64,000 bases of DNA from Saccharomonospora sp. NB11 (GTDB taxonomy: Bacteria; Actinomycetota; Actinomycetes; Mycobacteriales; Pseudonocardiaceae). The stretch lies in the NCBI RefSeq assembly GCF_015910535.1, contig NZ_JACBJG010000005.1, positions 62,001-126,000 of the forward strand, read 5' to 3'. The stretch's first letter is position 1. Each line of letters begins with the position of its first letter. Under the pieces are notes generated by a model. The model searched no databases. It was not told the DNA's origin and saw nothing but the letters and a program-made list of their open reading frames with translations. Shown piece after piece: positions 9,619-17,776 of the stretch. The position numbers and the translations under genes were made by a program.

Positions 9619-10782
9619 TCACCGCGCGGCGGCGTACATCTGCTCGAAGTTCTCGCGGTAGTCGTCGTAGACCGACCGCAGGTTCGTCATGATCATCGCC
9701 TCGTCGTTGCGACGCAGGGACGTGTGGTTGAAGTTCGGGCTGCCGGTCAGCACTCGTCGGGCGTCGGCGTCACCGGCGACGTCGCCCTCGACGATCAGGT
9801 ACTTCGAGTGGATCCGGCCCGGCAGCGCGGCGGAGTCGTCCAGTGTCCGCGCGGTGATGTCGTCGTGGCTCGACAGCAACGCCTCGACGTCGTCGTCCAC
9901 CGGCCCGTGCACGATCCGGATCTCGCAGCCCTGCTCGGCCAACTCGACGAGCCGTTCCGCGATGCCCACGCGATAGCTGTCCCATTCGGACATTCCGATA
10001 CGGACGGTGGTGTCGCTGTCACACCCGACCTCGTCGAGGAACTCCTCGATCGGATCGCCTTGCGCACGCGGGAAGAAGTGCGCCCGCACGAACCCGCCCG
10101 GCATCCCGGTGGTGACGGTGCGGTAGTAGTCGTCGTCCTGCTGTTCCCGTGCGAGGTCGGCGAAGTAGGACGCGTAGGCGTCGTAGAGGCGGCGGTTCTC
10201 CACGATGGTCGTGGCGTTGTTCCAGTACACCGACGAGTTGAGGTCGGTGAAGTTGGCCGACGACTGCACCACCACGTCGGAGCGGCCACCGGTACGCGAG
10301 AACAGGTAGAACTTGTTGTGCTGCCCCTTGGTTCCGATGCACGAGGACGTGTTGCCCTCCGGAGAGAGGTTGCCGCACACGTGTAGCCAGGAGGCCCGCG
10401 TCTCGTCGGTGCCGAGTGCGTCCCGCAGGGCGGTCGCGGCGGGAGTGTCGTCCTGCCAGCCGTCGAGGATCACCTGTACGTCGACGCCGCGCCGGTGTGC
10501 CTTGAGCAGCTCGTCGACGAAATCCTGCCCCGCGTCGCCGGAGACGACGAAGTGGGCCAGCCGGATGGTCGAGCCGGGCTCGGCCTGCTTGACCAGTGAA
10601 CAGATCTGCTCGACCACGCCGGTCGGATGTCCGGCGGCGGGGTTGTTGAACGCCGTTCCGGTACGCACCGGCACGGCGGGCGCATCGGCACACGGCCGGA
10701 GTTCCGGCTCCGCCGCGGCGGGAGGCGCCGCCAGCAGGGAGACGGTGACGGCGGCGGAGGCGAGAACGGCCCTGACACGCAT
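9619..10782 (-). CDS. Secreted phospholipase D-like protein
   Basis: This 387-residue protein begins with a Sec-type signal peptide (MRVRAVLASAAVTVSLLAAPPAAAEP, predicted cleavage near residue 24-25). It has two PLD active-site halves: QHNKFYLF (H155, K157), followed by a QSSANFTD motif, and RIHSKYLIV (H325, K327), followed by TGSPNFN. Paired HxK halves are the defining feature of the superfamily, which cleaves phosphodiester bonds through a phosphohistidine. Substrate could be phospholipid, nucleic acid or another phosphodiester. Start 10782 is chosen over an upstream in-frame start because GGAAGGAGAT precedes it and it puts the signal peptide at the N terminus. It is a single gene, convergent with the kinase operon and divergent from the ABC operon at 11106. 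Confidence 0.88.
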   Translation of the reverse strand: MRVRAVLASAAVTVSLLAAPPAAAEPELRPCADAPAVPVRTGTAFNNPAAGHPTGVVEQICSLVKQAEPGSTIRLAHFVVSGDAGQDFVDELLKAHRRGVDVQVILDGWQDDTPAATALRDALGTDETRASWLHVCGNLSPEGNTSSCIGTKGQHNKFYLFSRTGGRSDVVVQSSANFTDLNSSVYWNNATTIVENRRLYDAYASYFADLAREQQDDDYYRTVTTGMPGGFVRAHFFPRAQGDPIEEFLDEVGCDSDTTVRIGMSEWDSYRVGIAERLVELAEQGCEIRIVHGPVDDDVEALLSSHDDITARTLDDSAALPGRIHSKYLIVEGDVAGDADARRVLTGSPNFNHTSLRRNDEAMIMTNLRSVYDDYRENFEQMYAAAR

Positions 10783-10910
10783 GGGATCTCCTTCCCCAGA
10801 AGAAGCGCCGCCGTGTTGCTCGGGACGGTCGGCGCAGGACGTGCTGCGACGAGAACGCGGCACGACACCGCCGTGCGGAAAAGTCGTCGCGCAGCGGTGC
10901 CACCGTAGAA

Positions 10911-10940
10911 GTGAACGTTAACGGGAGCGCTAACGCTAAG
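10911..10940. promoter_or_regulatory. Candidate LacI-family operator upstream of the ABC operon
   Basis: The stretch contains overlapping palindromic elements: CGTTAACG at 10916-10923, AGCGCT at 10926-10931, and an inverted pair TTAACG / CGCTAA (10918-10923 and 10928-10933). LacI-family operators have a central CG flanked by such arms, and GGGAGCGCT here matches nine positions of the CebR box known from Streptomyces (TGGGAGCGCTCCCA). The divergent 10783-11105 region (323 bp) otherwise holds only the promoters of the two flanking genes and the second site at 11049. A LacI-type regulator is encoded in the downstream operon. Confidence 0.45.
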
Positions 10941-11048
10941 TGGCGTGCACGCTGCCGTCAAGCCTCGATTTTCCTTGTCGTCACACCGTTGACTTCTCGA
11001 TCCCGGGCGGGTTAGCGTCCCCCTCGGCGCCACACATGATCGCTCACG

Positions 11049-11058
11049 TGAACGTTCA
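11049..11058. promoter_or_regulatory. Second candidate LacI-type operator, 48 bp before the operon start
   Basis: TGAACGTTCA is a perfect 10-bp palindrome centred on CG, the typical core of LacI/CcpA-type sites. It sits 47 bp upstream of the TTG start at 11106. The sequence GTGAACGTT also occurs at 10911 in the site above, so two related sites flank the presumed promoter. Confidence 0.4.
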
Positions 11059-11105
11059 TCCTCTCCTTCGCTCTGTCTTTTCGACTTCTCCAGGAGCTGA
11101 CACCG

Positions 11106-12071
11106 TTGGGCCACACCACTGACACAGACCTGTCCGCTCAACTGCGGCGGGCCATGCTCGACGCCGATCCGGCGTTGTCGCGGTACAACCCGCTTTCGCG
11201 CATCCTCGTCTTCGACCAGTTCAACTCCGGCACCCACGGCTGGACCGAGCTGATCGGCAACCACGACGGCAAGGGCGACCTCGACACCGTCGACGCCCAC
11301 ATGAAGGACTTCCGCCCGCCGCAGCTCAGTTCCTGCACCTTCTTCGACACCGGCACCCACGGCGCGATGACCGGCACCTACGCGCTCAAGGTGTCCACGC
11401 GCCCGATCACCGGACACACCGGCGTGGCGATCCGCAGGCTCACGATGGCCAAGAAGGGGCTCGTGCAGTTCGAGACCTACTTCACCTACAAGGCCGAGGC
11501 GTCGTCGGAGGAGAACCGCGCCTTCGAGCAGGCCGGAGCCGGTGAGTGGGACGGCAACATCCACCCCTCGGAGCAGCAGTTCGGCGCCTTCACCATCGCC
11601 ACCGACATCTGCGACGACCGGGGCGTGCGCTACCACAACGTGATCCGCTACCAGAACACCGACCTGGAGAACCGGTTCACCCGCCGCTGGATGTACCCGG
11701 TGGTGCCCGAACCGACGCCCCGGGAACACCTGGAGGGCAAGGCCCACCTCGGCCCGACGGACGACTTCACCGCGCCGAACCCCGAGGACTGGCGAGCCTT
11801 CGGCGAACCGCAGTCGTTCTGCTACAACGAGGTCCCCACCAAGGTCAACTGGCACTACCTGCGTTGGCAGATCGACACCGAGGCGCAGCGCAACGTCGAG
11901 CTGCAGGTCAACGACCGCGTCTACGACATGCGCGACATCCCCGTGCCCGCGTACGCGGAGCGCTACGACTCACTGGACAACCTGCTCAACTTCTACGTCA
12001 GCACCCGCACGCACACCAACGTCCGCAACTTCATGTTCCTGGACTCGGTGCTCATCTCGGTGGATTGGTAG
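11106..12071 (+). CDS. Uncharacterised protein, first gene of ABC importer operon (possibly DUF6772)
   Basis: This 321-residue protein has no signal peptide or membrane segment, so it should be cytoplasmic. Recognisable features are an aromatic- and glycine-rich start (ILVFDQFNSGTHGWTELIGN, about residues 36-55), a middle with many charged and aromatic residues, and an ending of beta-strand-like stretches (NFMFLDSVLISVDW). From memory it resembles the uncharacterised DUF6772 family; this is not verified. The TTG start at 11106 is supported by AGGAG nine bases upstream; the next ATG (11154) has none. It is followed after 6 bp by another unknown gene and then a Dpp-type ABC importer with a LacI regulator. 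I infer that it modifies or binds the imported compound. It shows no catalytic motif I can name. Confidence 0.8.
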   Translation: MGHTTDTDLSAQLRRAMLDADPALSRYNPLSRILVFDQFNSGTHGWTELIGNHDGKGDLDTVDAHMKDFRPPQLSSCTFFDTGTHGAMTGTYALKVSTRPITGHTGVAIRRLTMAKKGLVQFETYFTYKAEASSEENRAFEQAGAGEWDGNIHPSEQQFGAFTIATDICDDRGVRYHNVIRYQNTDLENRFTRRWMYPVVPEPTPREHLEGKAHLGPTDDFTAPNPEDWRAFGEPQSFCYNEVPTKVNWHYLRWQIDTEAQRNVELQVNDRVYDMRDIPVPAYAERYDSLDNLLNFYVSTRTHTNVRNFMFLDSVLISVDW

Positions 12072-12077
12072 GTCCTC

Positions 12078-12413
12078 ATGCGACAGACGCAGACAGCAGT
12101 TCTCGAACGTTACCGGGTCCTCGACGGCGACTTCGCCACCGAACCGTTCGAAGCCGCCTGGGCCGGTGAGGCCCGGTGGTTCGTGCAGGTGCTGGAGAGC
12201 TCGACGCCGACCACTCGGTTGCGCCTCACGACCCAGATCTCGCCCGACGGTCTGCACTGGTGCGACGCGGAGGTGCCCACGCAGGTCACCGAGGGCACCA
12301 CGCTGCACTCGTGGCCGGTGCGCGAGTTCGGGCAGTGGCTGCGCATCAAGGGGACGGTCGAGGGCGAGGGGGAATCGGTGAAGGTGCAGATCTACCTCAC
12401 GCTCAAAGAGTGA
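12078..12413 (+). CDS. Small uncharacterised protein in ABC importer operon
   Basis: This 111-residue protein has alternating hydrophobic and polar stretches (RWFVQVLESS, RLRLTTQISPDGLHW, QWLRIKGTVEGEGESVKVQIYLTL) that look like an all-beta sandwich, similar to the non-catalytic domains often found with carbohydrate-active or phage-tail-like proteins. It has no signal peptide. It lies 6 bp after the unknown protein at 11106-12071 and 15 bp before the solute-binding lipoprotein, so it is co-transcribed with both. It may form a complex with its upstream neighbour; this is inference from spacing only. Confidence 0.75.
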   Translation: MRQTQTAVLERYRVLDGDFATEPFEAAWAGEARWFVQVLESSTPTTRLRLTTQISPDGLHWCDAEVPTQVTEGTTLHSWPVREFGQWLRIKGTVEGEGESVKVQIYLTLKE

Positions 12414-12428
12414 GTCTCGGAGAATCCC

Positions 12429-13946
12429 ATGACGACCCCCTTCGACCGGCGTAGCTTCCTCAAGCTCGGCAGCGTGAGTCTCGCCGGCGCGTTCCTCGCC
12501 TCCTGCAGTTTCGGAGGCGGCACCCGGGCCGGGGCCGAGGGCCTGTTGCGGGCGGCGTTCAGCCAACCGATCAACGACCTCGACCCGCACGGTCCCAGCA
12601 GCGTCGACGAGAGCACTCTGCTCGCGAGCAGGCTCATCTACGACACGCTGGTCCGGCGTGACGGCGAGACGCTGAAGCCGAGCGTCGCCACGTCGTGGGA
12701 GCAGACCACTCCCACGACGTGGGTGCTCACCCTGCGGGACGACGTGACGTTCCACGACGGCACCCCGCTCACCGCGAAGGACGTCAAGGCCTCGCTGGAG
12801 CGGGTCCGGGACGCCGGGACGGCACAGTCCGCGCTGTGGACGTCGGTCGTCGAGGTGGAGACCACGGACGACCACACCGTGCGAGTGGTCACCGAGGAAC
12901 CCCTGGGCACGCTGCCGGTGAACCTCACGCTGCTGTTCATCCTCCCCGCGGACGCGATGGACAGCGACGGCTTCTTCCGCAAGCCCGTCGGCAGCGGCCC
13001 GTTCCGGGTCGAGTCGTTCACCCCGTCCTCCTCGCTGGAGCTGGCGGCGGTGGACTACTGGGACGGCAAGCCCACCCTGGAACGGGCGGCACTGCCGCAC
13101 ATCCCGGAGACGTCCAGTCAGATCACCGCGTTGCGGACCGGAGATCTGGACGTGCTCTGGCCGGTGCCGCCCGACCAGATCCGGCAGCTCGACGGCCGCG
13201 ACGGCATCACGTTGGACACGGTGCCGAGCTGGGCGTACTACTTCAACTGGTTCAACTGCGGTCGCGAGCCGTTCACGGACCCCCGCGTGCGCAGGGCGCT
13301 GTGGAAGGCCGTGGACGTCGCGACCATCGTCGAGAGCCTGTTCGGGCAGGGCGCGGAGCTGATGACCGCACCCATTCCGTCCACTGTGTTCGGACACGCT
13401 CCCCAGCAGCCCTACCCGTACGACCCGGACGGGGCGAAACGGGAGCTGGCCGCGGCGGGCTACGGCGACGGGTTCCGCACCTCGCTGATGTGGTTCTCGG
13501 GCACGGGCCCGCTCGCCGACGGTCTCGCCCAGGCGATGATCTCGGACTGGGCGAAGATCGGCGTCGTCGTGGAGCCGCAGAACGTGGAGAAGGCCGAGTG
13601 GCTGCAACGCCTCAACGACAAGGACTTCGACATGGACCTGCAGATCAACACGGTCACCACGGGCGACGCCGACTTCACCCTGGGCCGGTTGTACGACTCG
13701 GCGGCCGACCGGATGGGCTACGCCAACCCGGAACTCGACACGATCCTGCGCCGCGCGCACACGGAGTCCGACCAGGTCACGCGCGGTGAGCTGTACGCCC
13801 AGGCGTGCCGCATCATCTGGGACGACGCCGTCGGTATCTTCCCAGCTGCGTTGGTCAGCACCTACGCGCGACGCAGTGGGGTCAAGGGGTTCGAACCCGT
13901 TCCGAGCAATCAGCCGGACCTGCGTGGCGTGAAGCTCGAGAACTGA
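12429..13946 (+). CDS. ABC transporter solute-binding lipoprotein, peptide/nickel family 5
   Basis: This 505-residue protein is a family 5 extracellular solute-binding protein (DppA/OppA type). The N terminus carries a twin-arginine motif (RRSFLK, residues 7-12) and a lipobox LASC with the lipidated cysteine at residue 26, so it is predicted to be exported folded and anchored outside the membrane. Family motifs include FSQPINDLDPH, SRLIYDTLVRRDGETLKPSVATSW and LRDDVTFHDGTPLTAKDV. It is followed by a LacI regulator, two permeases and two ATPases of the same importer class. The ligand is unknown: the LacI regulator would suit a sugar-like compound, although the family is named for peptides. Confidence 0.93.
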   Translation: MTTPFDRRSFLKLGSVSLAGAFLASCSFGGGTRAGAEGLLRAAFSQPINDLDPHGPSSVDESTLLASRLIYDTLVRRDGETLKPSVATSWEQTTPTTWVLTLRDDVTFHDGTPLTAKDVKASLERVRDAGTAQSALWTSVVEVETTDDHTVRVVTEEPLGTLPVNLTLLFILPADAMDSDGFFRKPVGSGPFRVESFTPSSSLELAAVDYWDGKPTLERAALPHIPETSSQITALRTGDLDVLWPVPPDQIRQLDGRDGITLDTVPSWAYYFNWFNCGREPFTDPRVRRALWKAVDVATIVESLFGQGAELMTAPIPSTVFGHAPQQPYPYDPDGAKRELAAAGYGDGFRTSLMWFSGTGPLADGLAQAMISDWAKIGVVVEPQNVEKAEWLQRLNDKDFDMDLQINTVTTGDADFTLGRLYDSAADRMGYANPELDTILRRAHTESDQVTRGELYAQACRIIWDDAVGIFPAALVSTYARRSGVKGFEPVPSNQPDLRGVKLEN

Positions 13947-13957
13947 GGGGAAGAATC

Positions 13958-15019
13958 ATGGTCGAGTCGCGGCGAGTGACGCTGAAGGACATCGCCAAGT
14001 CGCTCGGGGTGTCGGTCAACACCGTCTCCCGGGCACTGGCCGACAAGGACAGCGTCGGCGAGGACACCCGGGCGAGGATCAAGGCCGAGGCCGCGCGCCT
14101 CGGGTACGTCCCGAACTCGATGGCCCGGTCCCTCGTCCTCGGCTCGGCCATGACCCTCGGCCTGGTCATCACCAACCCGTCGAACCCGTTCTACGCCCAA
14201 CTGATCAGCACCATCGAGCAGCGGGGCCGCACCCACGGCTACTCGCTGATGCTGCTGGTCACGGAGGAAAGCCCGGAGGTCGACCGCCGCGCCGCGGACA
14301 CGTTGCTGCGGTGGGGCGTGGACGGGGCGCTGGTCGTGCCCGTCCAGGGCGAGGGCGAGCACTGGGCCCGGCTGTCCGAGTCGGGTGTCCCGATGGTCTG
14401 CCTCAACCGTGACTTCCCCTCGCTCGACCTCGACTTCGTGGGCGTGGACTACCACCACGCCGCGCTCCAGGCCACCCGCCATCTCATCGAGGGTGGCGCG
14501 CGGTCGCTCTGTCTGCTGGAGGAAGACCTCCCCATCTCGCCGGTCGCGGAGCGCAGCGCGGGCTTTCGTCAGGCACTGGCCGAGGCGGGCATCGAGTCGT
14601 CCGGAGACCCCGTGATCTCGGTCCCGACCCGGCGCAGGGAGTCGCTCGCCCTCCCGTGGGAACCCGCCGACGCCTACCGGCTGGCACAGGACATCGTCGA
14701 CCGGGGCGACCTCCCCGACGCCGTCATGGTCGGCAACGACTACTTCGCGCTCGGGGTGTACCGCGCACTGACCGAGGCCGGTCTGCGGGTGGGCGACGAC
14801 GTGCTGGTCGGCGGGTTCGGCGACCACCCGTTCTCCGCCTACCTCAGTCCGGGGCTGACCACCGTGCGGCTGCCCGCCGCGGAGATCGGCACCGCCGCCG
14901 TCGATCTGCTGCTCCAGCGGATCAAGGGTGACGGCGACACCGCCGCGGAGAAGCGGCGCGAACGGTGCGACCTCGTCGTGCGGGCATCCAGCCGAGCCAG
15001 TAAGGGCACAATGACGTGA
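13958..15019 (+). CDS. LacI-family transcriptional regulator
   Basis: This 353-residue protein begins with a LacI helix-turn-helix (VTLKDIAKSLGVSVNTVSRALA, residues 7-28). A periplasmic-binding-like sensor domain follows (MTLGLVITNPSNPFYAQLIS, then VGVDYHHAALQATRHLIEGG and DAVMVGNDYFALGVYRAL). The ATG at 13958 follows a GAGGGGAAG ribosome-binding site and gives a normal family length. Its stop overlaps the GTG of the first permease (GTGA), so it is transcribed inside the importer operon, between the binding protein and the permeases. It most likely controls the operon from the palindromes at 10911 and 11049, with the imported compound or a derivative as effector. Confidence 0.93.
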   Translation: MVESRRVTLKDIAKSLGVSVNTVSRALADKDSVGEDTRARIKAEAARLGYVPNSMARSLVLGSAMTLGLVITNPSNPFYAQLISTIEQRGRTHGYSLMLLVTEESPEVDRRAADTLLRWGVDGALVVPVQGEGEHWARLSESGVPMVCLNRDFPSLDLDFVGVDYHHAALQATRHLIEGGARSLCLLEEDLPISPVAERSAGFRQALAEAGIESSGDPVISVPTRRRESLALPWEPADAYRLAQDIVDRGDLPDAVMVGNDYFALGVYRALTEAGLRVGDDVLVGGFGDHPFSAYLSPGLTTVRLPAAEIGTAAVDLLLQRIKGDGDTAAEKRRERCDLVVRASSRASKGTMT

Positions 15020-15942
15020 TCATTTACATCGCACGCCGGCTGGGACAGTCGGTGTTCCTCCTCTTCGGCGCGATCACCATCGTCTTCGTGGTGCTGCGCG
15101 TCGTCTCCGGTGATCCCGCATCACTGATGCTGGGGGCCCAGGCCACCCCGGCGGAACTCGACGCGGCTCGCGACCGACTCGGCCTGAACGATCCGTTGTG
15201 GGACCAGTACGTGCGCCACCTCGGCGAGGTACTGACCCTCGACTTCGGGGAGTCGTGGCGGCTCGGCGGCGACGCGCTGTCGAACGTGCTCGACCGGCTC
15301 CCCTCCACGCTCACCCTGGCGGGCTGGGCTCTGGTGTTGACCGTGGCCATCGGGTTCCCGCTCGGCGTCTACGCCGCCCGCCACACCGGACGACTCGCCG
15401 ACCGGCTGGTCTCGTACCTGTCGCTGGCGGGCCAGGCGCTGCCGTCGTTCTGGGTCGGCATCATGCTGGTGCTCGTCTTCGCCAGGATGCTCGACCTCCT
15501 GCCGGGTACCGCCGACGGCACACCGGTGGGCGCGATCCTGCCCGCGTTCACGCTCGCGCTGCCGTTCGTCGGCTGGCTCGCCCGACTCGTCCGCAACGGC
15601 ACGTTGGAGGAGCTGGGCAAGGAGTACGTCCGCACCGCGCGGTCGAAGGGCCTGCCCGAGCGGGTGGTGTTCAACGTCCACGTCCTGCGCAACACCCTGA
15701 CCCCCGTGGTGACCGTCCTCGGCCTGGTCATGGGCAACTTCATCGCCGACGCGGTCATCATCGAGCAGGTCTTCGCCTGGCAGGGCATCGGCTCGTTGCT
15801 GATCGACTCGATCGTCCACCGCGACTACGCGGTGGCGGAGGCGGCGATCCTGCTGATCGCCGTGTTCTACATCGGACTCAACTTGCTGGTCGACGTCCTG
15901 TACTTCCAGCTCGACCCCAGAATCACCTTGGAGACCGTATGA
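15016..15942 (+). CDS. ABC transporter permease, DppB/OppB type
   Basis: This 308-residue integral membrane protein starts with IARRLGQSVFLLFGAITIVFVVLR, the first transmembrane helix typical of DppB-type subunits. The family's periplasmic loop (GDPASLMLG, then LGLNDPLWDQYVRHLGEVLTLDFGESW) and several further helices follow. The coupling motif EYVRTARSKGLPERVVFNVHVLRN (about residues 203-226) is the EAA loop that contacts the ATPase. The GTG start overlaps the lacI stop and its stop overlaps the next permease start in ATGA. It forms the channel with the permease at 15939. Confidence 0.94.
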   Translation: MIIYIARRLGQSVFLLFGAITIVFVVLRVVSGDPASLMLGAQATPAELDAARDRLGLNDPLWDQYVRHLGEVLTLDFGESWRLGGDALSNVLDRLPSTLTLAGWALVLTVAIGFPLGVYAARHTGRLADRLVSYLSLAGQALPSFWVGIMLVLVFARMLDLLPGTADGTPVGAILPAFTLALPFVGWLARLVRNGTLEELGKEYVRTARSKGLPERVVFNVHVLRNTLTPVVTVLGLVMGNFIADAVIIEQVFAWQGIGSLLIDSIVHRDYAVAEAAILLIAVFYIGLNLLVDVLYFQLDPRITLETV

Positions 15943-16793
15943 GGTCCACGGCTGCCAGGATCGCGGGCGGAGTGCTGGTGTTGTTCGCGCTGCTCGCGGT
16001 GTTCGGCCCCCTGCTCGTCCCCTACGACGGCGTGGCGACCCACGTCACCGATCGCCTGCTTCCCCCGGGAAGCACCCTGTCCGACGGCGGGTTCGCTCTC
16101 CTCGGCACCGACCAGGACGGCCGCGACGTGTTCGCGCAGTTCGTCGCGGGCTCCCGCGTCTCGCTGCTCGTGGCGCTCACCGTGGTCGTCGTCGGCGGGC
16201 TGATCGGCCTGGTGCTCGGTCTGGTGGCGGGCTACTACGGAGGCTGGCTCGACACCGTCATCTCGCGCCTCGGTGACATGCAACTCGCCTTCCCGAGCAT
16301 CCTGCTCGCCATCCTCGTGGCGGGAGTGCTCGGCCCGAGCCTGCTCAACGTCATCATCGCGCTCGCGGTGACCCGGTGGGTGATCTTCGCGCGGGTGGTG
16401 CGCGGGTCGGCACTGGCCGCGCGCAATCGCGAGTTCGTCGACTCGGCCAGGGTGATGGGCGCGAGCGACGTACGGATCATGGCCCGCTACGTCTTCCCGT
16501 CCTGTGTCCAGCCGCTCGTGGTGGCCGCCACGATGCAGGTGGGCCTGACGATGGTCGCCGAGGCGGCGCTGTCGTTCCTCGGGCTCGGCGTTCCCCTCGA
16601 CCAGGCGTCGTGGGGTTCGACCATCGCCAACGGGCGGGACTACCTCGACTCGGCCTGGTGGATCGCCACGGTGCCCGGAGTGGCGTTGACCCTGGTGGTG
16701 ATCTGCGTCGGTGTGCTCGGCGACGCGTTCCACGACAGCACCGACCCGACGAGCCCGAAGAACCGACACACGACCACGGCGGTGATCCGATGA
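15939..16793 (+). CDS. ABC transporter permease, DppC/OppC type
   Basis: This 284-residue membrane protein has an N-terminal helix (IAGGVLVLFALLAVFGPLLVPY) and the DppC signature LLGTDQDGRDVFAQFVAGSRVSLLVAL (about residues 50-76). Five further helices follow, with the EAA loop NREFVDSARVMGASDVRIMARYVFPSC (about residues 162-188). The C terminus ends in a standard DppC helix and a short cytoplasmic tail. Both ends overlap neighbouring genes by four bases (ATGA), which implies tight translational coupling. It pairs with the upstream permease as the translocation heterodimer. Confidence 0.94.
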   Translation: MRSTAARIAGGVLVLFALLAVFGPLLVPYDGVATHVTDRLLPPGSTLSDGGFALLGTDQDGRDVFAQFVAGSRVSLLVALTVVVVGGLIGLVLGLVAGYYGGWLDTVISRLGDMQLAFPSILLAILVAGVLGPSLLNVIIALAVTRWVIFARVVRGSALAARNREFVDSARVMGASDVRIMARYVFPSCVQPLVVAATMQVGLTMVAEAALSFLGLGVPLDQASWGSTIANGRDYLDSAWWIATVPGVALTLVVICVGVLGDAFHDSTDPTSPKNRHTTTAVIR

Positions 16794-17776
16794 GCACGCT
16801 ACTGGAGGTGTCCGACCTCGCCGTCTCGTTCGGCGACGTCGCGGCGGTACGGGGAGTGTCGTTCGCGGTCGAGGCCGGGGAGGCCCTCGCGATCGTGGGC
16901 GAGTCGGGCAGCGGGAAGAGTCTCAGCTCGCTCGCGGTGCTCGGGCTGCTGCCCCCACAGGCTCGTGTGACCGCGGGCCGCATCTCCTTCGACGGCCGCG
17001 ACCTGCTGTCGTGCACCGACGAGGAGCTACGGCAACTGCGCGGCGAGGAGATGGCCATCATCTTCCAGGACCCGCTGAGCGCGCTGAACCCGTCGTTGAC
17101 CGTCGGCTACCAGATCGCCGAGGTGTTCCGCCGGCGTCGCGGCCTCGACCGGCGCGAGGCACGGCAGCGGGCCGTCGAGGCGATGGCCGAGGTCGGCATC
17201 CCGGACGCCGCGGCCCGTGCGAGCAACTACCCGCACGAGTTCTCCGGCGGGATGCGGCAACGCGTCATGATCGCGATGGCCATGGCGTTGCGGCCCCGGC
17301 TGCTCATCGCCGACGAGCCGACCACCGCGCTGGACGTCACCGTGCAAGCCCAGATCCTGCGGTTGCTGCGGCGACGCCAGGAGGACGGGCTCGCCCTCGT
17401 CGTCATCAGTCACGACCTCGGGGTGGTCGCTCGCACGGCCCGATCGGTCGTCGTGATGTACGCGGGCCGAGCCGTGGAGGCGGGCACGGTCGCCGACGTG
17501 TTCAGCGCACCCGCCCACCCCTACACGCGAGGGCTCATGGCGGCCAGCCCTTCGGCCCGTGACGCGCAGCGCACGGTCCGCCCCATCGACGGCTACCCGC
17601 CGGACATCACCTCGCCGCCCAGCGGCTGCGCCTTCCACCCACGGTGTCCGTTCGCGCAGGACCGTTGTCGCACCGAGGAACCCGAACTGCGCACCGTGTC
17701 GCCCGGCCGCACGAGCGCTTGTCACTTCGCGGAGGAGGTGGTCACCCATGACGAGCCACTCGCAACCCGTGCTTGA
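16790..17776 (+). CDS. ABC transporter ATP-binding protein, DppD/OppD type
   Basis: This 328-residue ATPase has Walker A GESGSGKS (residues 37-44), the signature FSGGMRQRV, Walker [14 protein letters not shown] and the H-loop [10 protein letters not shown]. The C-terminal oligopeptide-transporter extension is present ([15 protein letters not shown], about residues 280-294), whose cysteines in some family members bind an iron-sulfur cluster. Its start overlaps the permease stop in ATGA. Its 3' end overlaps the second ATPase by 29 bp. Confidence 0.94.
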   Translation: MSTLLEVSDLAVSFGDVAAVRGVSFAVEAGEALAIVGESGSGKSLSSLAVLGLLPPQARVTAGRISFDGRDLLSCTDEELRQLRGEEMAIIFQDPLSALNPSLTVGYQIAEVFRRRRGLDRREARQRAVEAMAEVGIPDAAARASNYPHEFSGGMRQRVMIAMAMALRPRLLIADEPTTALDVTVQAQILRLLRRRQEDGLALVVISHDLGVVARTARSVVVMYAGRAVEAGTVADVFSAPAHPYTRGLMAASPSARDAQRTVRPIDGYPPDITSPPSGCAFHPRCPFAQDRCRTEEPELRTVSPGRTSACHFAEEVVTHDEPLATRA

